Shown in pieces: positions 1-7,774 of a DNA stretch of 18,255 nucleotides. Below the pieces are notes generated by a model that was not told the DNA's origin, ran no database searches, and saw only the letters and a list, made by a program, of their open reading frames with translations. Position 1 is the first letter of the stretch, and every line of letters starts with the position of its first letter. Origin of the DNA: an uncultured Clostridia bacterium (GTDB lineage: Bacteria; Bacillota; Clostridia; Christensenellales; UBA1242). The translations under genes were made by a program, and so were the position numbers. Where the stretch lies: NCBI GenBank assembly GCA_947623795.1, contig CANQHS010000012.1:1-18255 (forward strand). Reading direction: 5' to 3'.

Positions 1-67
1 GGTTGGATTTGAACCAACGACCTTCGGGTTATGAGCCCGACGAGCTGCCGTGCTGCTCTACCCCGCT
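1..67 (-). tRNA. Initiator tRNA-Met (CAT), 3' end cut off by the window edge
   Basis: Read on the minus strand, the cloverleaf is clear: acceptor 5' strand AGCGGGG (67-61), D-stem GAGC/GCTC, anticodon stem TCGGG/CCCGA around loop CTCATAA, and T-arm GTTGG-TTCAAAT-CCAAC. Three stacked G-C pairs next to the anticodon loop (GGG/CCC) and the A11:U24 pair of the D-stem mark a bacterial initiator tRNA, which delivers formyl-Met to the ribosomal P site. About six acceptor bases, the discriminator and any CCA lie beyond position 1. The first base is A, whereas most bacterial initiators have C1 facing A72; the partner is not visible. Confidence 0.93.
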
Positions 68-167
68 ATAACTTTGTCCACTTTAACATATTATGAGCTA
101 TTTGTCAATAAATTTCTTAAAAATATTTAAAATTTTTGTAAAATTTGGTTAATTTTGTTAAATTTGG

Positions 168-176
168 TGTTATAAT
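168..176 (+). promoter_or_regulatory. Extended -10 promoter of the COG0523 GTPase gene
   Basis: TGTTATAAT (168-176) is an extended -10 box (TGn plus a consensus TATAAT). No good -35 hexamer lies 16-18 bases upstream, as is common for extended -10 promoters. The predicted start near 183 leaves a leader of about 58 nt containing a 6-bp AT-rich hairpin (TTAGAT 196-201 with ATCTAA 207-212). A 9-bp direct repeat AAATTTGGT (141-149 and 160-168) sits on the promoter and could be a regulator site; it does not look like a Zur box. Confidence 0.6.
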
Positions 177-240
177 TATGGCGTTTAAAACAAAATTAGA
201 TAAATAATCTAACAAGATTTAAAAATAAAAGGAGATATTT

Positions 241-1485
241 ATGAAAGATTTTAAAACTATTCCAATTACGCTTGTAACGGGTTATCTTGGCAGCGGGAAA
301 ACGACACTTTTAAACCACATTTTGTCCAACACAAAGGGATATAAAGTGGCGGTTATTGTGAACGACATCGGTGAAGTGAATATTGATGCCGACCTAATTG
401 AAAAAGGCGGAATTGTAAATAAAAAGGAAGAGAGCCTTGTTGCCCTTCAAAACGGATGCATTTGCTGCACGCTTAGAAAGGACCTCATCGAGCAGTTGCA
501 CGACATAATCAAGCAACGCAAATTTGACCATATCATAATTGAGGCAAGCGGCATTTGCGAGCCTATTCCAATCGCTCAAACAATCAACTTTTTAACAGAC
601 AGTTTCAAGCAAAAAGGCATGCCAATCTATTGCAAGCTTGACGCCATCATTAGCGTCGTTGATACACTTCGCATGGTGCAAGAATTTGGCTGCGGCGATG
701 AGCTTTTGAAAAAGGACATTGAAGAGGACGACATTGAAAATTTGGTGATTCAGCAAATTGAATTTTGTGACATTTTGATTATGAACAAAGTGAGCGAAGT
801 GAGCAAGGAAGAGTTGAAGCGTGTTAAACGCATAATTAAAAATTTGCAACCAAAAGCCAAACTTATTGAGGCGGACTACTCCAACGTTGACCTTAAAGAA
901 GTTTTGGACACCAACCTTTTTGACATGGAAAATGTGCTCACTTCAGCCGGTTGGTTTCAAGAAATTGACAAAGATATAAACGAAAGCCATGACAATTTTG
1001 ACGATGACGACGATGATGGCGACGAGGACGAACACGAACATCATGAACACGAACATGAAGAACACGAGCATGAACATGGCCATCACGAACACCACCATCA
1101 CGACCATGAAGGTGGGGAAACGGAAGAATATGGAATTGGCACATTTGTTTATTTCCGCCGCCGCCCATTTGATAGGCTAAAATTTGAGGATTGGGCAAAC
1201 AAAGATTATGGCAAGGAAATCATCCGCACAAAAGGGCTTGTTTATTTTAGCAATGACAAAAACATGAGTTATATTTACGAACAAGCGGGCAGGCAAAAAG
1301 TGCTTAGCGAAAATGGGCCTTGGTACGCCACTTTGCCTAAATATCAAATTGAGCAACTTTTGTTGAACGATGAAAAATTCCGCCATGATTGGGATGAAAC
1401 TTATGGCGACAGAATGATTAAACTCGTGTTCATCGGCCAACATATCAACAAAGCAAAAATTACTGAAGAACTTGATAAGATTTAG
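241..1485 (+). CDS. COG0523 (CobW/P47K, G3E family) GTPase with His-rich metal-binding insert
   Basis: The 414-residue protein has a Walker A GYLGSGKTT (residues 14-22), the family metal-binding CxCC motif as CICC (73-76), ExxG as EASG (101-104), a base-recognition motif NKVS (182-185) where NKxD is usual, and a CobW C-terminal domain from about residue 297. Family members insert or traffic metals (zinc, cobalt, nickel) using GTP. Residues about 250-292 form an Asp-rich then His/Glu-rich linker, probably a flexible metal-binding loop; such His loops are common in this family. Start: an AGGAGA ribosome site at 230-235 precedes the ATG. The gene has its own promoter and appears monocistronic. 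The metal cannot be told from sequence. The last 15 codons are repeated three times just downstream. Confidence 0.92.
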   Translation: MKDFKTIPITLVTGYLGSGKTTLLNHILSNTKGYKVAVIVNDIGEVNIDADLIEKGGIVNKKEESLVALQNGCICCTLRKDLIEQLHDIIKQRKFDHIIIEASGICEPIPIAQTINFLTDSFKQKGMPIYCKLDAIISVVDTLRMVQEFGCGDELLKKDIEEDDIENLVIQQIEFCDILIMNKVSEVSKEELKRVKRIIKNLQPKAKLIEADYSNVDLKEVLDTNLFDMENVLTSAGWFQEIDKDINESHDNFDDDDDDGDEDEHEHHEHEHEEHEHEHGHHEHHHHDHEGGETEEYGIGTFVYFRRRPFDRLKFEDWANKDYGKEIIRTKGLVYFSNDKNMSYIYEQAGRQKVLSENGPWYATLPKYQIEQLLLNDEKFRHDWDETYGDRMIKLVFIGQHINKAKITEELDKI

Positions 1486-1737
1486 TGTTGGACATAAACG
1501 CGAGATTATACGAGCGTTTATCAACACATAAATAAAGCAAAAATAACTGAAGAGTTAGATAAAATTTAGTGTTGGACATAAACGCGAGATTATACGAGCG
1601 TTTATCAACATATCAACAAAGCAAAAATTACTGAAGAACTTGATAAGATTTAGTGTTGGACATAAACGCGAGATTATACGAGCGTTTATCAACACATTAA
1701 CAAACCCAAAATAACAGAGGAACTAGATAAAATTTAG
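1486..1737 (+). repeat. Array of three 84-bp units re-encoding the 3' end of the upstream GTPase gene
   Basis: Units are 1486-1569, 1570-1653 and 1654-1737. Each has a 41-nt block, identical in all three, followed by a 43-nt variable part that ends in a TAG stop. Counted in the reading frame of the upstream gene, the last 15 sense-plus-stop codons of each unit repeat the gene's own last 15. Unit 2 is identical to the gene over these 45 nt. Unit 1 differs at 8 positions, all synonymous. Unit 3 differs at 9 positions in 8 codons and changes one residue (Ala to Pro). The 41-nt block folds: ATAAACGC pairs with GCGTTTAT and TGTTG with CAACA, with a 3-nt bulge and a 12-nt loop. In-frame TAA stops in the block prevent readthrough. 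The origin is unknown. Confidence 0.9.
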
Positions 1738-1757
1738 GTGTCACTGACACCTTTTTT
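1736..1757 (+). terminator. Intrinsic terminator after the GTPase gene and repeat array
   Basis: The stem AGGTGTC/GACACCT with loop ACT is followed by a run of six T. It begins within the stop codon of the third tail unit, so the array sits between the gene and what was probably its original terminator. Confidence 0.85.
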
Positions 1758-1790
1758 ATTTACTAATTTTGTAAAATTTAAAAATTTATA

Positions 1791-1818
1791 TTGAAAATTA
1801 ATTTAATTATGTTATAAT
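1791..1818 (+). promoter_or_regulatory. Promoter of pth-mfd, predicted leaderless
   Basis: The -35 is TTGAAA (1791-1796), the spacer is 16 bp, and the -10 is TATAAT (1813-1818) with an upstream TGT that makes it extended. Only 6 nt separate the -10 from the pth ATG at 1825, so the expected transcription start is the A of the start codon. Confidence 0.8.
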
Positions 1819-1824
1819 ATCGAT

Positions 1825-2355
1825 ATGAAAATTATTGTTGGGCTAGGCAACCCAGATGGGAAATATAAAAACACTTACCACAATGTTGGCTTTAATGTGG
1901 TGGATTTTTTTGCTAAGCAGCACGGGCTTAAATTCAACAAAACAAAATGCAAGGCTGAGATTGCTGTTGGCGAAAATTTTGTGCTTGCAAAGCCTCAAAC
2001 ATACATGAATTTGAGTGGCGATAGCGTTTATGAACTTAAAAAATACTATAAATCTAGCCTTGATGAAATTTTAATTGTGCTAGATGACATAGACCAGCCA
2101 AAAGGCAAGGTGCGTTTCCGTTTGATGGGGTCTGCTGGCACACACAACGGGCTTAGGGACATTGTGAACAAGGTGGGCATCACCCCACGTTTGCGTGTGG
2201 GCATTGGGCGTGATGTCAATTTAGATTTAAAGGACTATGTGCTTTCCACTATTGACGAGCAGAGCAAAGAAATTTTGGCAATTTCAACCAAAAATGCGTG
2301 CGATTTGATTGAAAAATTTATTGCGGGTGAATTATGTCAGGATATAACAGTTTAA
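1825..2355 (+). CDS. pth: Peptidyl-tRNA hydrolase
   Basis: Pth releases tRNA from peptidyl-tRNAs that drop off the ribosome. The 176-residue protein is slightly shorter than usual (about 185-195) but keeps the signature residues: GLGNP (6-10), catalytic His19 in YHNVGF, MNLSG (61-65), the acidic VLDDID (86-90 region), GTHNGLRDI (105-113) and RLRVGIGR (122-129). The family's GLGNPG is GLGNPD here, and GGHNG is GTHNG. The start is fixed by the conserved MKIIVGLGNP opening. No ribosome-binding site precedes it; the -10 box ends 6 nt before the ATG, which implies a leaderless mRNA. Its 3' end overlaps mfd by 22 nt, so the two are probably translationally coupled. Confidence 0.97.
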   Translation: MKIIVGLGNPDGKYKNTYHNVGFNVVDFFAKQHGLKFNKTKCKAEIAVGENFVLAKPQTYMNLSGDSVYELKKYYKSSLDEILIVLDDIDQPKGKVRFRLMGSAGTHNGLRDIVNKVGITPRLRVGIGRDVNLDLKDYVLSTIDEQSKEILAISTKNACDLIEKFIAGELCQDITV

Positions 2356-5300
2356 TAGAGAATCTCTCCACCCGCCCAATTTTTGCAAGCAATGTAGGAG
2401 TTGGCGAGGCGGGCTCAATTTTGGCGAGGTTGGATTATGGAATTTTAATCTGCCCCAATGGCGAACTTGCCCTTAAATTTAAGCGCCAACTTGATGCATT
2501 AAATAAAGAAAATGTTGTTTTAGATAACTTTTCAAAACCATTCACACTTGCGAAATTCCAAAGTGACGACAACAAATATGATTTAATCAAAGCGCTATAT
2601 AGCCTATCTTTTTCAAAAAGCATTGTCATCACCACGCCAAATTTTTTGTTCACACCAATCATTGACATCAAACTTTTTAAAGAAAATGTGATTGAGATAA
2701 ACAAAAAAGACGAACTCGATTTGATTGAACTAGAAAAAAATTTAATTCGTTTGGGATATACAAAAGTTGACAGTGTTAAAGTTAAAGGCGAATTCGCTCG
2801 CCGCGGAGATATAATTGACATTTTCAATTCAATAGACGACATGCCAACCCGTTTGGACTTTTTTGACACGACTTTGGACGACATTTATGAATTTGATTAT
2901 TTGACTTTTGAAAAATTAAATAAAAAAAATAATATAAAAATTGCGCCAAATAAATTAAATTTATTAAAAAATGATGAAAAAATTCAAATTTTAAGCAAAA
3001 TTAATGATTTAAAAACAGAAAATAATATTTTTTTTGATATTTATAATTTAGTTGAACGCGATGAGGAATTGCCGCTTGAATTTCTTTTGCCATTTGCGAA
3101 TTCGATTAAAATGGCCTATGAAATAGGCGTTCCTATTATTTTTTACGAATATTTTTTGAGCGAGCAAAAAATAAATAAAAATTCTGATATCATTTTTGAG
3201 CATATTGAAAATGTTTTTAAACAAAAAAATTTAATAAAAATTTATGAAAATTGCAAAAAATATTTAAAAATTGATGATTTTTTAAAAAAATTTAATAATA
3301 ATTTATTATTTTTTGAAAATTTTGATATAGAAAAATCCGAATTAAAAAATAAAGTTAAAAATTATTTAGCGCTAGATTTCCACACAATAAACTTTTCAAA
3401 TTTCCTAAACAACCTTGTTGCCCTTAAAAAAGAATTGTCTGTTTACAGCGACAAAAAAATCTATTTATGTTTATCCAATGCGGAAATATTAAACGCAATC
3501 AAAAAAATATTTTTTGAGCTAAACATTAATTTTTCATTAAACAAGAATAGCAAAGGAATAATTTTAACCGACTTAAATATTCCTTATAACATTTGTTTTG
3601 CAGATGAAAATATTTTCTATATTGGTTCAACAAATTTTGCACATAAAAAAGAAGTTAAGCAAACACGAAAGGCAGCAATAAAATATCTGCCAAAAGCGGG
3701 CGAATATGTCGTTCATAATGTTCATGGAATTGGAAAATGCGAAGGGCTTATCACAATGAACGTCCAAGGAGTGGACAAAGAATTTTTTAAAATTTCATAT
3801 CTAAAAGGCGACACACTTTATGTGCCTTATGAAAATGCGGATGCGCTTTCGCTCTATATGGCGGACGATAATTCAATAGTACGCCTAAACAAGCTTGGCG
3901 GAAAAGAATTTGCAAGCCTAAAACTCAAAGCGATCAAAAGCATTGAGGATATGAGCAAGGAGTTGATTGAACTTTACGCAAAACGCAAAAGCGAAAAAGG
4001 CTTTAAATATGATGAGGACGATTATTTATATCTAGAGTTCGAATCCGCCTTTGAATTTGAGGAAACCGCCGACCAACTTCAAGCGATTGCCGATGTTAAG
4101 CGAGATATGATTTCAGGCAAGGTTATGGATAGGCTCATTTGTGGCGATGTTGGCTTTGGCAAAACAGAAGTGGCGATGCGGGCATTATTCAAAGCTGTTG
4201 AGGCTGGCAAGCAAGTTGCAATCCTTGCCCCAACCACAGTTTTGAGCCTTCAACACTATCAAAATGTTAAAAAACGATGCGAAAAATTTGGCGTAAGCGT
4301 AGAAATGCTAAATCGATTTAGGAGTTCAAAACAGCAAAAAGAGATAATCGAGAATTTAAAAAACGGAAAATTAAATGTAATTTGTGGCACTCATAGGCTA
4401 CTTTCAAGCGATGTCAAATTTGCCGATCTGGGCTTGCTCATATTGGACGAGGAGCAGCGTTTTGGCGTTAAGGCAAAGGAACAAATCAAGCAAATGAAGC
4501 TAAATGTTGACGTGTTGTCGCTTTCCGCCACCCCAATTCCGCGAACGCTTTCAATGAGTTTGATGAACATACGCGACATCAGCATAATCAACACTCCGCC
4601 GGTCAATCGCTTGCCTATAAAAACTTATGTTTTGGCATATAACGACGACATTATTGCAAGTGCAATCAACGACGAAATCAATCGCGGCGGGCAAGTTCTT
4701 GTCGTTTTCAACAACATTGAAAAAATTTATGCGTACAAAGAAAATTTAAAGCGCATTGTGAACAACGAAAACGCAAAATTTGATGTCGCGCACGGACAAA
4801 TGCCAGAAGCCGAACTTGAAAAAGCGGTTGAAAGGCTGTATAACAAAGAAACAAATGTGTTTGTTTCCACAACGCTTATCGAAAACGGAATAGATTTGCC
4901 AAAAGCGAACACTCTCATTGTTGTTGATAGCGACCGGCTTGGCCTAAGCCAAATGTATCAATTGCGTGGGCGGGTTGGAAGAAGCGAGGAACAGGCATAC
5001 GCGTATTTTACTTACGACAAAAACAAGGTGCTAACCGAAGAAGCCTCAAACCGACTTCAAGCGATTGCAGAAAACACCGAACTAGGCAGCGGATTTAAAA
5101 TTGCCATGCGGGATTTGCAAATTCGTGGTGCGGGCGAACTATTAGGCAAGGTGCAGCACGGACATATTGTTAAAATTGGCTACGATATGTATATGCGACT
5201 CCTCAATGAAACTTTAAGGCGGCTTTCTGGCGAAAAAGTGGAAATTGAGCGCGAAATTAAAATTGACATCGCTCTTCCTAGCAAAATTCCATATGCATTT

Positions 5301-5672
5301 ATTGCTGACGAGGCAGAAAGGCTTAAAGTTATTGCCAAAATTTCAAATATTGTAAATAAAGATAGCGCACGCGCCATTTTGAACGAACTTTTAAAAGAAT
5401 ATGGCAAACTGCCAAACGAAATTTACAATTTGACAAATATTGCCCTTTTAAAATCGCTTGCGGTTAAGCAAAATGTTAAAAATATAACGATAACAAAGAA
5501 CAAAATGAGCATAACTTTCTATGAAGATGTTGGAATCGACACTTTGCTTGCAAAGGTCAATAAATCGCGCCATTTCAAGTTTGAACACGCCGGGCTGCCA
5601 ACCATTTCGCTCGACCCTAAACAGTTTAGCATCATAACTGCAATGCAATTTATGATAGAGTTTTTCAGTTAA
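2334..5672 (+). CDS. mfd: Transcription-repair coupling factor Mfd
   Basis: Mfd is the ATP-driven translocase that removes stalled RNA polymerase and recruits UvrA to the lesion. At 1112 residues it is of normal length. Visible parts: UvrB-like N-terminal modules (to about residue 350); RNA-polymerase-interacting domain starting near GEYVVHNVHGIGKCEGL (about 455); Walker A GDVGFGKTE (about 604-612); DEEQ (705-708); second RecA lobe with the translocation-linked region and QMYQLRGRVGRS (about 873-884); C-terminal D7 domain from about 960. The start ATG lies inside pth with a weak GGTGA four bases upstream. Residues about 183-350 are encoded by DNA of only roughly 8-17% GC and are rich in Lys, Asn, Ile and Phe, unlike the rest of the gene. 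Confidence 0.97.
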   Translation: MSGYNSLIENLSTRPIFASNVGVGEAGSILARLDYGILICPNGELALKFKRQLDALNKENVVLDNFSKPFTLAKFQSDDNKYDLIKALYSLSFSKSIVITTPNFLFTPIIDIKLFKENVIEINKKDELDLIELEKNLIRLGYTKVDSVKVKGEFARRGDIIDIFNSIDDMPTRLDFFDTTLDDIYEFDYLTFEKLNKKNNIKIAPNKLNLLKNDEKIQILSKINDLKTENNIFFDIYNLVERDEELPLEFLLPFANSIKMAYEIGVPIIFYEYFLSEQKINKNSDIIFEHIENVFKQKNLIKIYENCKKYLKIDDFLKKFNNNLLFFENFDIEKSELKNKVKNYLALDFHTINFSNFLNNLVALKKELSVYSDKKIYLCLSNAEILNAIKKIFFELNINFSLNKNSKGIILTDLNIPYNICFADENIFYIGSTNFAHKKEVKQTRKAAIKYLPKAGEYVVHNVHGIGKCEGLITMNVQGVDKEFFKISYLKGDTLYVPYENADALSLYMADDNSIVRLNKLGGKEFASLKLKAIKSIEDMSKELIELYAKRKSEKGFKYDEDDYLYLEFESAFEFEETADQLQAIADVKRDMISGKVMDRLICGDVGFGKTEVAMRALFKAVEAGKQVAILAPTTVLSLQHYQNVKKRCEKFGVSVEMLNRFRSSKQQKEIIENLKNGKLNVICGTHRLLSSDVKFADLGLLILDEEQRFGVKAKEQIKQMKLNVDVLSLSATPIPRTLSMSLMNIRDISIINTPPVNRLPIKTYVLAYNDDIIASAINDEINRGGQVLVVFNNIEKIYAYKENLKRIVNNENAKFDVAHGQMPEAELEKAVERLYNKETNVFVSTTLIENGIDLPKANTLIVVDSDRLGLSQMYQLRGRVGRSEEQAYAYFTYDKNKVLTEEASNRLQAIAENTELGSGFKIAMRDLQIRGAGELLGKVQHGHIVKIGYDMYMRLLNETLRRLSGEKVEIEREIKIDIALPSKIPYAFIADEAERLKVIAKISNIVNKDSARAILNELLKEYGKLPNEIYNLTNIALLKSLAVKQNVKNITITKNKMSITFYEDVGIDTLLAKVNKSRHFKFEHAGLPTISLDPKQFSIITAMQFMIEFFS

Positions 5673-5685
5673 TTTTCAAAAACCC

Positions 5686-5714
5686 TTGCTTTTTATAACT
5701 TTTTAAGTTATAAT
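5686..5714 (+). promoter_or_regulatory. Promoter of the foldase-like lipoprotein with an overlapping dyad
   Basis: The -35 is TTGCTT (5686-5691), the spacer 17 bp, and the -10 TATAAT (5709-5714). A perfect inverted repeat, TTATAACTT / AAGTTATAA with a 3-nt centre (5693-5713), fills the spacer and covers most of the -10. It has no downstream T-run, so it is better read as an operator candidate than as an mfd terminator. The leader to the ATG at 5801 is about 80 nt. Confidence 0.7.
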
Positions 5715-5800
5715 AGTTTGTGTTTTAATCATTATTTAAAACTTATTTTCTTAAAAGATATAGAAATTTAATTTTAGGCAAAAATCATATTGGAGAAACT

Positions 5801-7708
5801 ATGAAAAAATTTACAGCAATTTTATTATGTTTACTTACGATCGTAACTTTGAGCTTGGCGGGTTGTGCAGGTTTTTCAATCGACCCTGTCAAATACTATA
5901 ACGAAGTTGTTGCCAAAGTTGGCGACACCAACATCACACGATTTGAACTCGTTAACGCCTACAATAGTTATGGCAGCAGATATTATAGCGGAGCAAGCTC
6001 AATGGACAGCACGCTCGATTTGCTTATCAATCGCGAAATTTTGTATCAATATGCTTTACAACACAAAGACATTTACAAGCCAAACGCATATCAAATGAAC
6101 GAACTATTTAAAAATATGTTTGAATCGATTGATGAGCAGATGGATGAATATGTTGAACAAGCAAAAAAGATTTTCAACATCAAAACTGAGACGGAAGCCG
6201 ATGAATCGAGCGAAGAAGATTCGAACGAAACTAGATATCCAATTGAGGACTACTATACCTATTATAAAGGCACATTGGGTGAAGGTGGATTTAAGGAAAT
6301 CGACACAAGGCGCGCTAAACTCGAAATCAAAAATATCACCTACTACACAACCGAGTTGAAAAACGAAGTTAGTGAGAGCGAAACTCCATATTTTGATGTT
6401 GAATACACTTTGAGCTACTCTTATGTTGCTCCATCCGAACTTGACGATATCGAAGAATTTGTTTTGGGAAGCGAATATAACGACTATTTGACCGACTATG
6501 AAAATGTGGACATCAAAACTCTTGTGGACATCTATTTTGAAAAGTATGCGGAAAAACTTCAAAAAACAGAAAAAGAAAACACAACTCTTTTGATAGACAA
6601 GGCAAAAAGTTTGTTGGCAGAAAGCTTGATTAACTATGAATTCTATTTGCGAGATGCAAACAACAAGCCTTACAATAAAAAGACTCCTGACTTGATTAAA
6701 AGATATTTTGAAAGGAATTTCAAAGATCAAATCAAATCTCAATATTTAACAAACATTAGAACAGTTTACTTATCTGACCCTCAAAATTTGGATCTAAACA
6801 AACTGACCGACACATACAAATATTTGGTTGATATCGACCACAATCAATACTACGATGATGGATTTAAAAATCACATAAAGAACTATCAATCTGCAATTAA
6901 AGATATCGGTACAAAAGGAGACACAATTTTATATCACCCAAGCACGGGAGATGTCAAATATGGATACTTTGTTCACACATTATTAAATTTCAGCGACACT
7001 CAAACTACGATTGACGAACGCGACCCTTTAACGGGCGAAGTTGTGAATAGCGACGCCACTCTCAACTCTGTTTTAGAAGAATATAGAAAGATTTATGAAA
7101 AGAGCTTGACCGCAACAAGCGAGGACGAAAAACAAGCTGTGCTTGACGAATTCATTTGGTTTATGTTCAAATACACGGGCGATGCTCAATCCACTTGCGT
7201 TCCTGGAATGCCTTATGTTGTAGGCTATGATTATTCACTAGACACGGACACAGCAACTGACGACGAAATAAACGCTTATAGCTCAATGGTGGTTGAATTC
7301 ACGAAAGAAGCTGGGAATTTGATGAAAGATGGCATTTCTGGAAAGATGACTGATCCGGATGGTGAGCTATGCAAAACAGAATATGGCATACACTTGTTAT
7401 ATTTTGTTGGTGATGTTTCAAGTTTTGACATTGCATATGGCGAAAAGGACGATGTTTACATCGGGCTTAAAAATATCTCGGGCAAGGAACGCGACAATTT
7501 GTATTACAAAGTTTTGAACCCATTGACAAATCAAACCTATTTTGATATGTTGTTCGACAAAGTTTATCCAGCATCAAGCGACACAGAAACTTATTCTTCA
7601 AACAACGGATATTCCGAATTCGAAGATAATTTAATCAAAAACAGCAAGTTGGAGATTCCGGTTGTTAAATACACAACAAAAATCCAAGCCACAAAACCAA
7701 CATTATAA
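5801..7708 (+). CDS. SurA/PrsA-like foldase lipoprotein
   Basis: The N-terminus is a lipoprotein signal: Lys2-Lys3, a hydrophobic stretch, and lipobox LAGC with Cys22 as the lipidated residue. The mature protein should sit on the outer face of the membrane. Residues about 36-58 (VAKVGDTNITRFELVNAYNS) resemble the SurA N-terminal chaperone segment, and near residue 526 TEYGIHLLYFVGD resembles the end of a parvulin domain, where family members have a YGYHI-type motif. At 635 residues it is longer than PrsA (about 290), with a long Asp/Glu- and Tyr-rich middle, so isomerase activity is uncertain. An mfd-PpiC/SurA-type gene order is common in Clostridia. Start: GGAG at 5792-5795. A terminator follows directly. 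Confidence 0.75.
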   Translation: MKKFTAILLCLLTIVTLSLAGCAGFSIDPVKYYNEVVAKVGDTNITRFELVNAYNSYGSRYYSGASSMDSTLDLLINREILYQYALQHKDIYKPNAYQMNELFKNMFESIDEQMDEYVEQAKKIFNIKTETEADESSEEDSNETRYPIEDYYTYYKGTLGEGGFKEIDTRRAKLEIKNITYYTTELKNEVSESETPYFDVEYTLSYSYVAPSELDDIEEFVLGSEYNDYLTDYENVDIKTLVDIYFEKYAEKLQKTEKENTTLLIDKAKSLLAESLINYEFYLRDANNKPYNKKTPDLIKRYFERNFKDQIKSQYLTNIRTVYLSDPQNLDLNKLTDTYKYLVDIDHNQYYDDGFKNHIKNYQSAIKDIGTKGDTILYHPSTGDVKYGYFVHTLLNFSDTQTTIDERDPLTGEVVNSDATLNSVLEEYRKIYEKSLTATSEDEKQAVLDEFIWFMFKYTGDAQSTCVPGMPYVVGYDYSLDTDTATDDEINAYSSMVVEFTKEAGNLMKDGISGKMTDPDGELCKTEYGIHLLYFVGDVSSFDIAYGEKDDVYIGLKNISGKERDNLYYKVLNPLTNQTYFDMLFDKVYPASSDTETYSSNNGYSEFEDNLIKNSKLEIPVVKYTTKIQATKPTL

Positions 7709-7710
7709 AA

Positions 7711-7731
7711 AGGGCCAAAGTGGCCTTTTTT
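7711..7731 (+). terminator. Intrinsic terminator of the lipoprotein gene
   Basis: The stem GGCCA/TGGCC with loop AAG is followed by six T. It starts 3 nt after the TAA stop. Confidence 0.88.
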
Positions 7732-7774
7732 GCATAAAAAACAAAACTTTTCAAACAATATGTTAAGGTGATTT

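Noticed and set aside
938..1198. His/Arg-rich minus-strand and plus-strand shadow ORFs over the His-rich loop
   Set aside because: They are other-frame readings of the repetitive His/Asp codons of the GTPase gene.
1486..1737. CRISPR array (41-nt identical palindromic repeats with 43-nt variable parts)
   Set aside because: The geometry fits, but the 'spacers' are versions of the adjacent gene's 3' end and of each other, not unrelated sequences. There are no cas genes.
1486..1737. Integron attC sites
   Set aside because: The block contains GTTGGAC, which fits GTTRRRY, but the partner RYYYAAC core is not in the right place or orientation, and no integrase is present.
5693..5713. Intrinsic terminator of mfd
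   Set aside because: The dyad has no T-run after it and coincides with a good -35/-10 pair.
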